DNA of 20,092 nt, from NCBI GenBank assembly GCA_030539595.1, contig JAUNXW010000010.1, forward strand, positions 1-20,092, read 5' to 3'. This DNA is from Methanocorpusculum sp. (lineage in GTDB: Archaea > Halobacteriota > Methanomicrobia > Methanomicrobiales > Methanocorpusculaceae). How positions within the stretch are numbered: position 1 is the stretch's first letter; every line of letters begins with the position of its first letter. The notes beneath the pieces are model-generated. The model did not search any database. It was not told the origin of the DNA and saw nothing but the letters and a program-made list of their open reading frames with translations. The position numbers and the translations under genes were made by a program. Below, piece by piece: positions 19,672 through 20,092 of this stretch.

Positions 19672-20092
19672 TTTTTCTCAAAAAGCATTGGGGTATAGTT
19701 CACCATCTCGGTAAAACCTGCGCGCTTGTAGAAATTTTCCTTCTCCGGCGCGGATATTAGTCCTATCCATTTCAGACCGTATCTCTCTCCGAGATTTTTC
19801 AGCGCGCTGACTATGCGCGTGCCGATACCTGAATTTCTGTATTCGGAAAAGACTACAACATCCTGAATATATCCGTCTGAGGTCTTATCTGCAATAATGC
19901 GCCCCATTCCGACTGCGTTTTTATTTTCGTCGAAGGCGACTGCAAAGATAAAACTTCCCTTAATAATATCTTCAATTTCTGCGCTGTCCCATCCCATGTC
20001 CCACCAACCTCCTGCGCGGTAAAGGTCGACAATCTCATTTTTATCCCATGCGCGTATTATTGAAAATGATATTTTTTGTTTATTCGTTTTTG
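19668..20092 (-). CDS. GNAT family N-acetyltransferase, 5' end outside the window
   Basis: The reading frame is open to the right edge without a start codon. The ATG at 19997 is internal: upstream in frame are ISFSIIRAWDKNEIVDLY and RAGGWWD, which is the usual N-terminus of this GNAT subgroup, so the gene is partial (at least 140 codons here). The acetyl-CoA motif is YRNSGIGTRIV. Other family segments are AVGMGRIIADKTSDGYIQDVVV and the C-terminal FYKRAGFTEM. It transfers an acetyl group from acetyl-CoA to an unknown amine. Translational coupling with the DUF2156 gene suggests a shared pathway or coordinated expression. Confidence 0.88.
   Translation of the reverse strand, partial: KTNKQKISFSIIRAWDKNEIVDLYRAGGWWDMGWDSAEIEDIIKGSFIFAVAFDENKNAVGMGRIIADKTSDGYIQDVVVFSEYRNSGIGTRIVSALKNLGERYGLKWIGLISAPEKENFYKRAGFTEMVNYTPMLFEKK

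Overview
The window comes from a methanogen-like euryarchaeon. It has an A-type ATP synthase operon in the order H-I-K-E-C-F-A-B-D, an archaeal translation cluster (S19e, PDCD5, L39e, L31e, aIF6, L18Ae/LX, prefoldin alpha), archaeal lipoprotein signal peptides, TATA-box promoters and GGAGG ribosome sites. Moderate GC and paralogous lipoproteins would suit Methanomicrobiales or relatives, but no species can be named from sequence alone.

Layout. 1-426 (minus-oriented debris): the end of a Thr-rich surface-protein-like reading frame, a dispersed repeat, and a decayed small reading frame on the plus strand. 427-1407 (minus): a solitary ketol-acid reductoisomerase (ilvC). 1408-2334: a 927-base gap holding perfect palindromes, a strongly folded RNA candidate of about 264 nt (1726-1989, plus strand), and 10-bp phased TTTCGT repeats. 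2335-10595 (plus): nine tightly packed ATP synthase genes ending in a branched RNA structure and a T-run. 10769-11353 (minus): an unrecognised lipoprotein. 11604-15046 (plus): two paralogous lipoproteins, each with two SBP_bac_3 (Venus-flytrap) domains, separated by a structured 524-base gap. 15200-18354 (minus): the translation operon, including a 50-codon L39e gene. 18622-18705 (minus): tRNA-Leu(UAA). 18769-20092 (minus): a DUF2156 protein overlapping a GNAT acetyltransferase that runs off the right edge.

How the parts work together. The aha genes encode the catalytic A1 sector (A, B), central stalk (D, F, C), peripheral stalks (E, H) and membrane sector (I, K) of the ion-driven ATP synthase. 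The 15200-18354 operon makes ribosomal proteins, a 60S/50S anti-association factor, a chaperone subunit and a PP-loop enzyme. The two lipoproteins have no permease or ATPase beside them, so they are either partners of transporters encoded elsewhere or sensors.

Most interesting points. (1) The 1726-1989 RNA candidate has a 10-bp terminal helix, a 14-bp second helix and a 24-bp hairpin; seven wobble pairs are G-U only when read on the plus strand. (2) An oriented bipartite element, TTGTCCAA...TTGGACAA, lies 148-158 nt upstream of rps19e and of both SBP genes, with a fourth copy in front of another structured segment at 13298-13369. (3) The two lipoprotein genes diverge in domain 1 but are nearly identical in domain 2.
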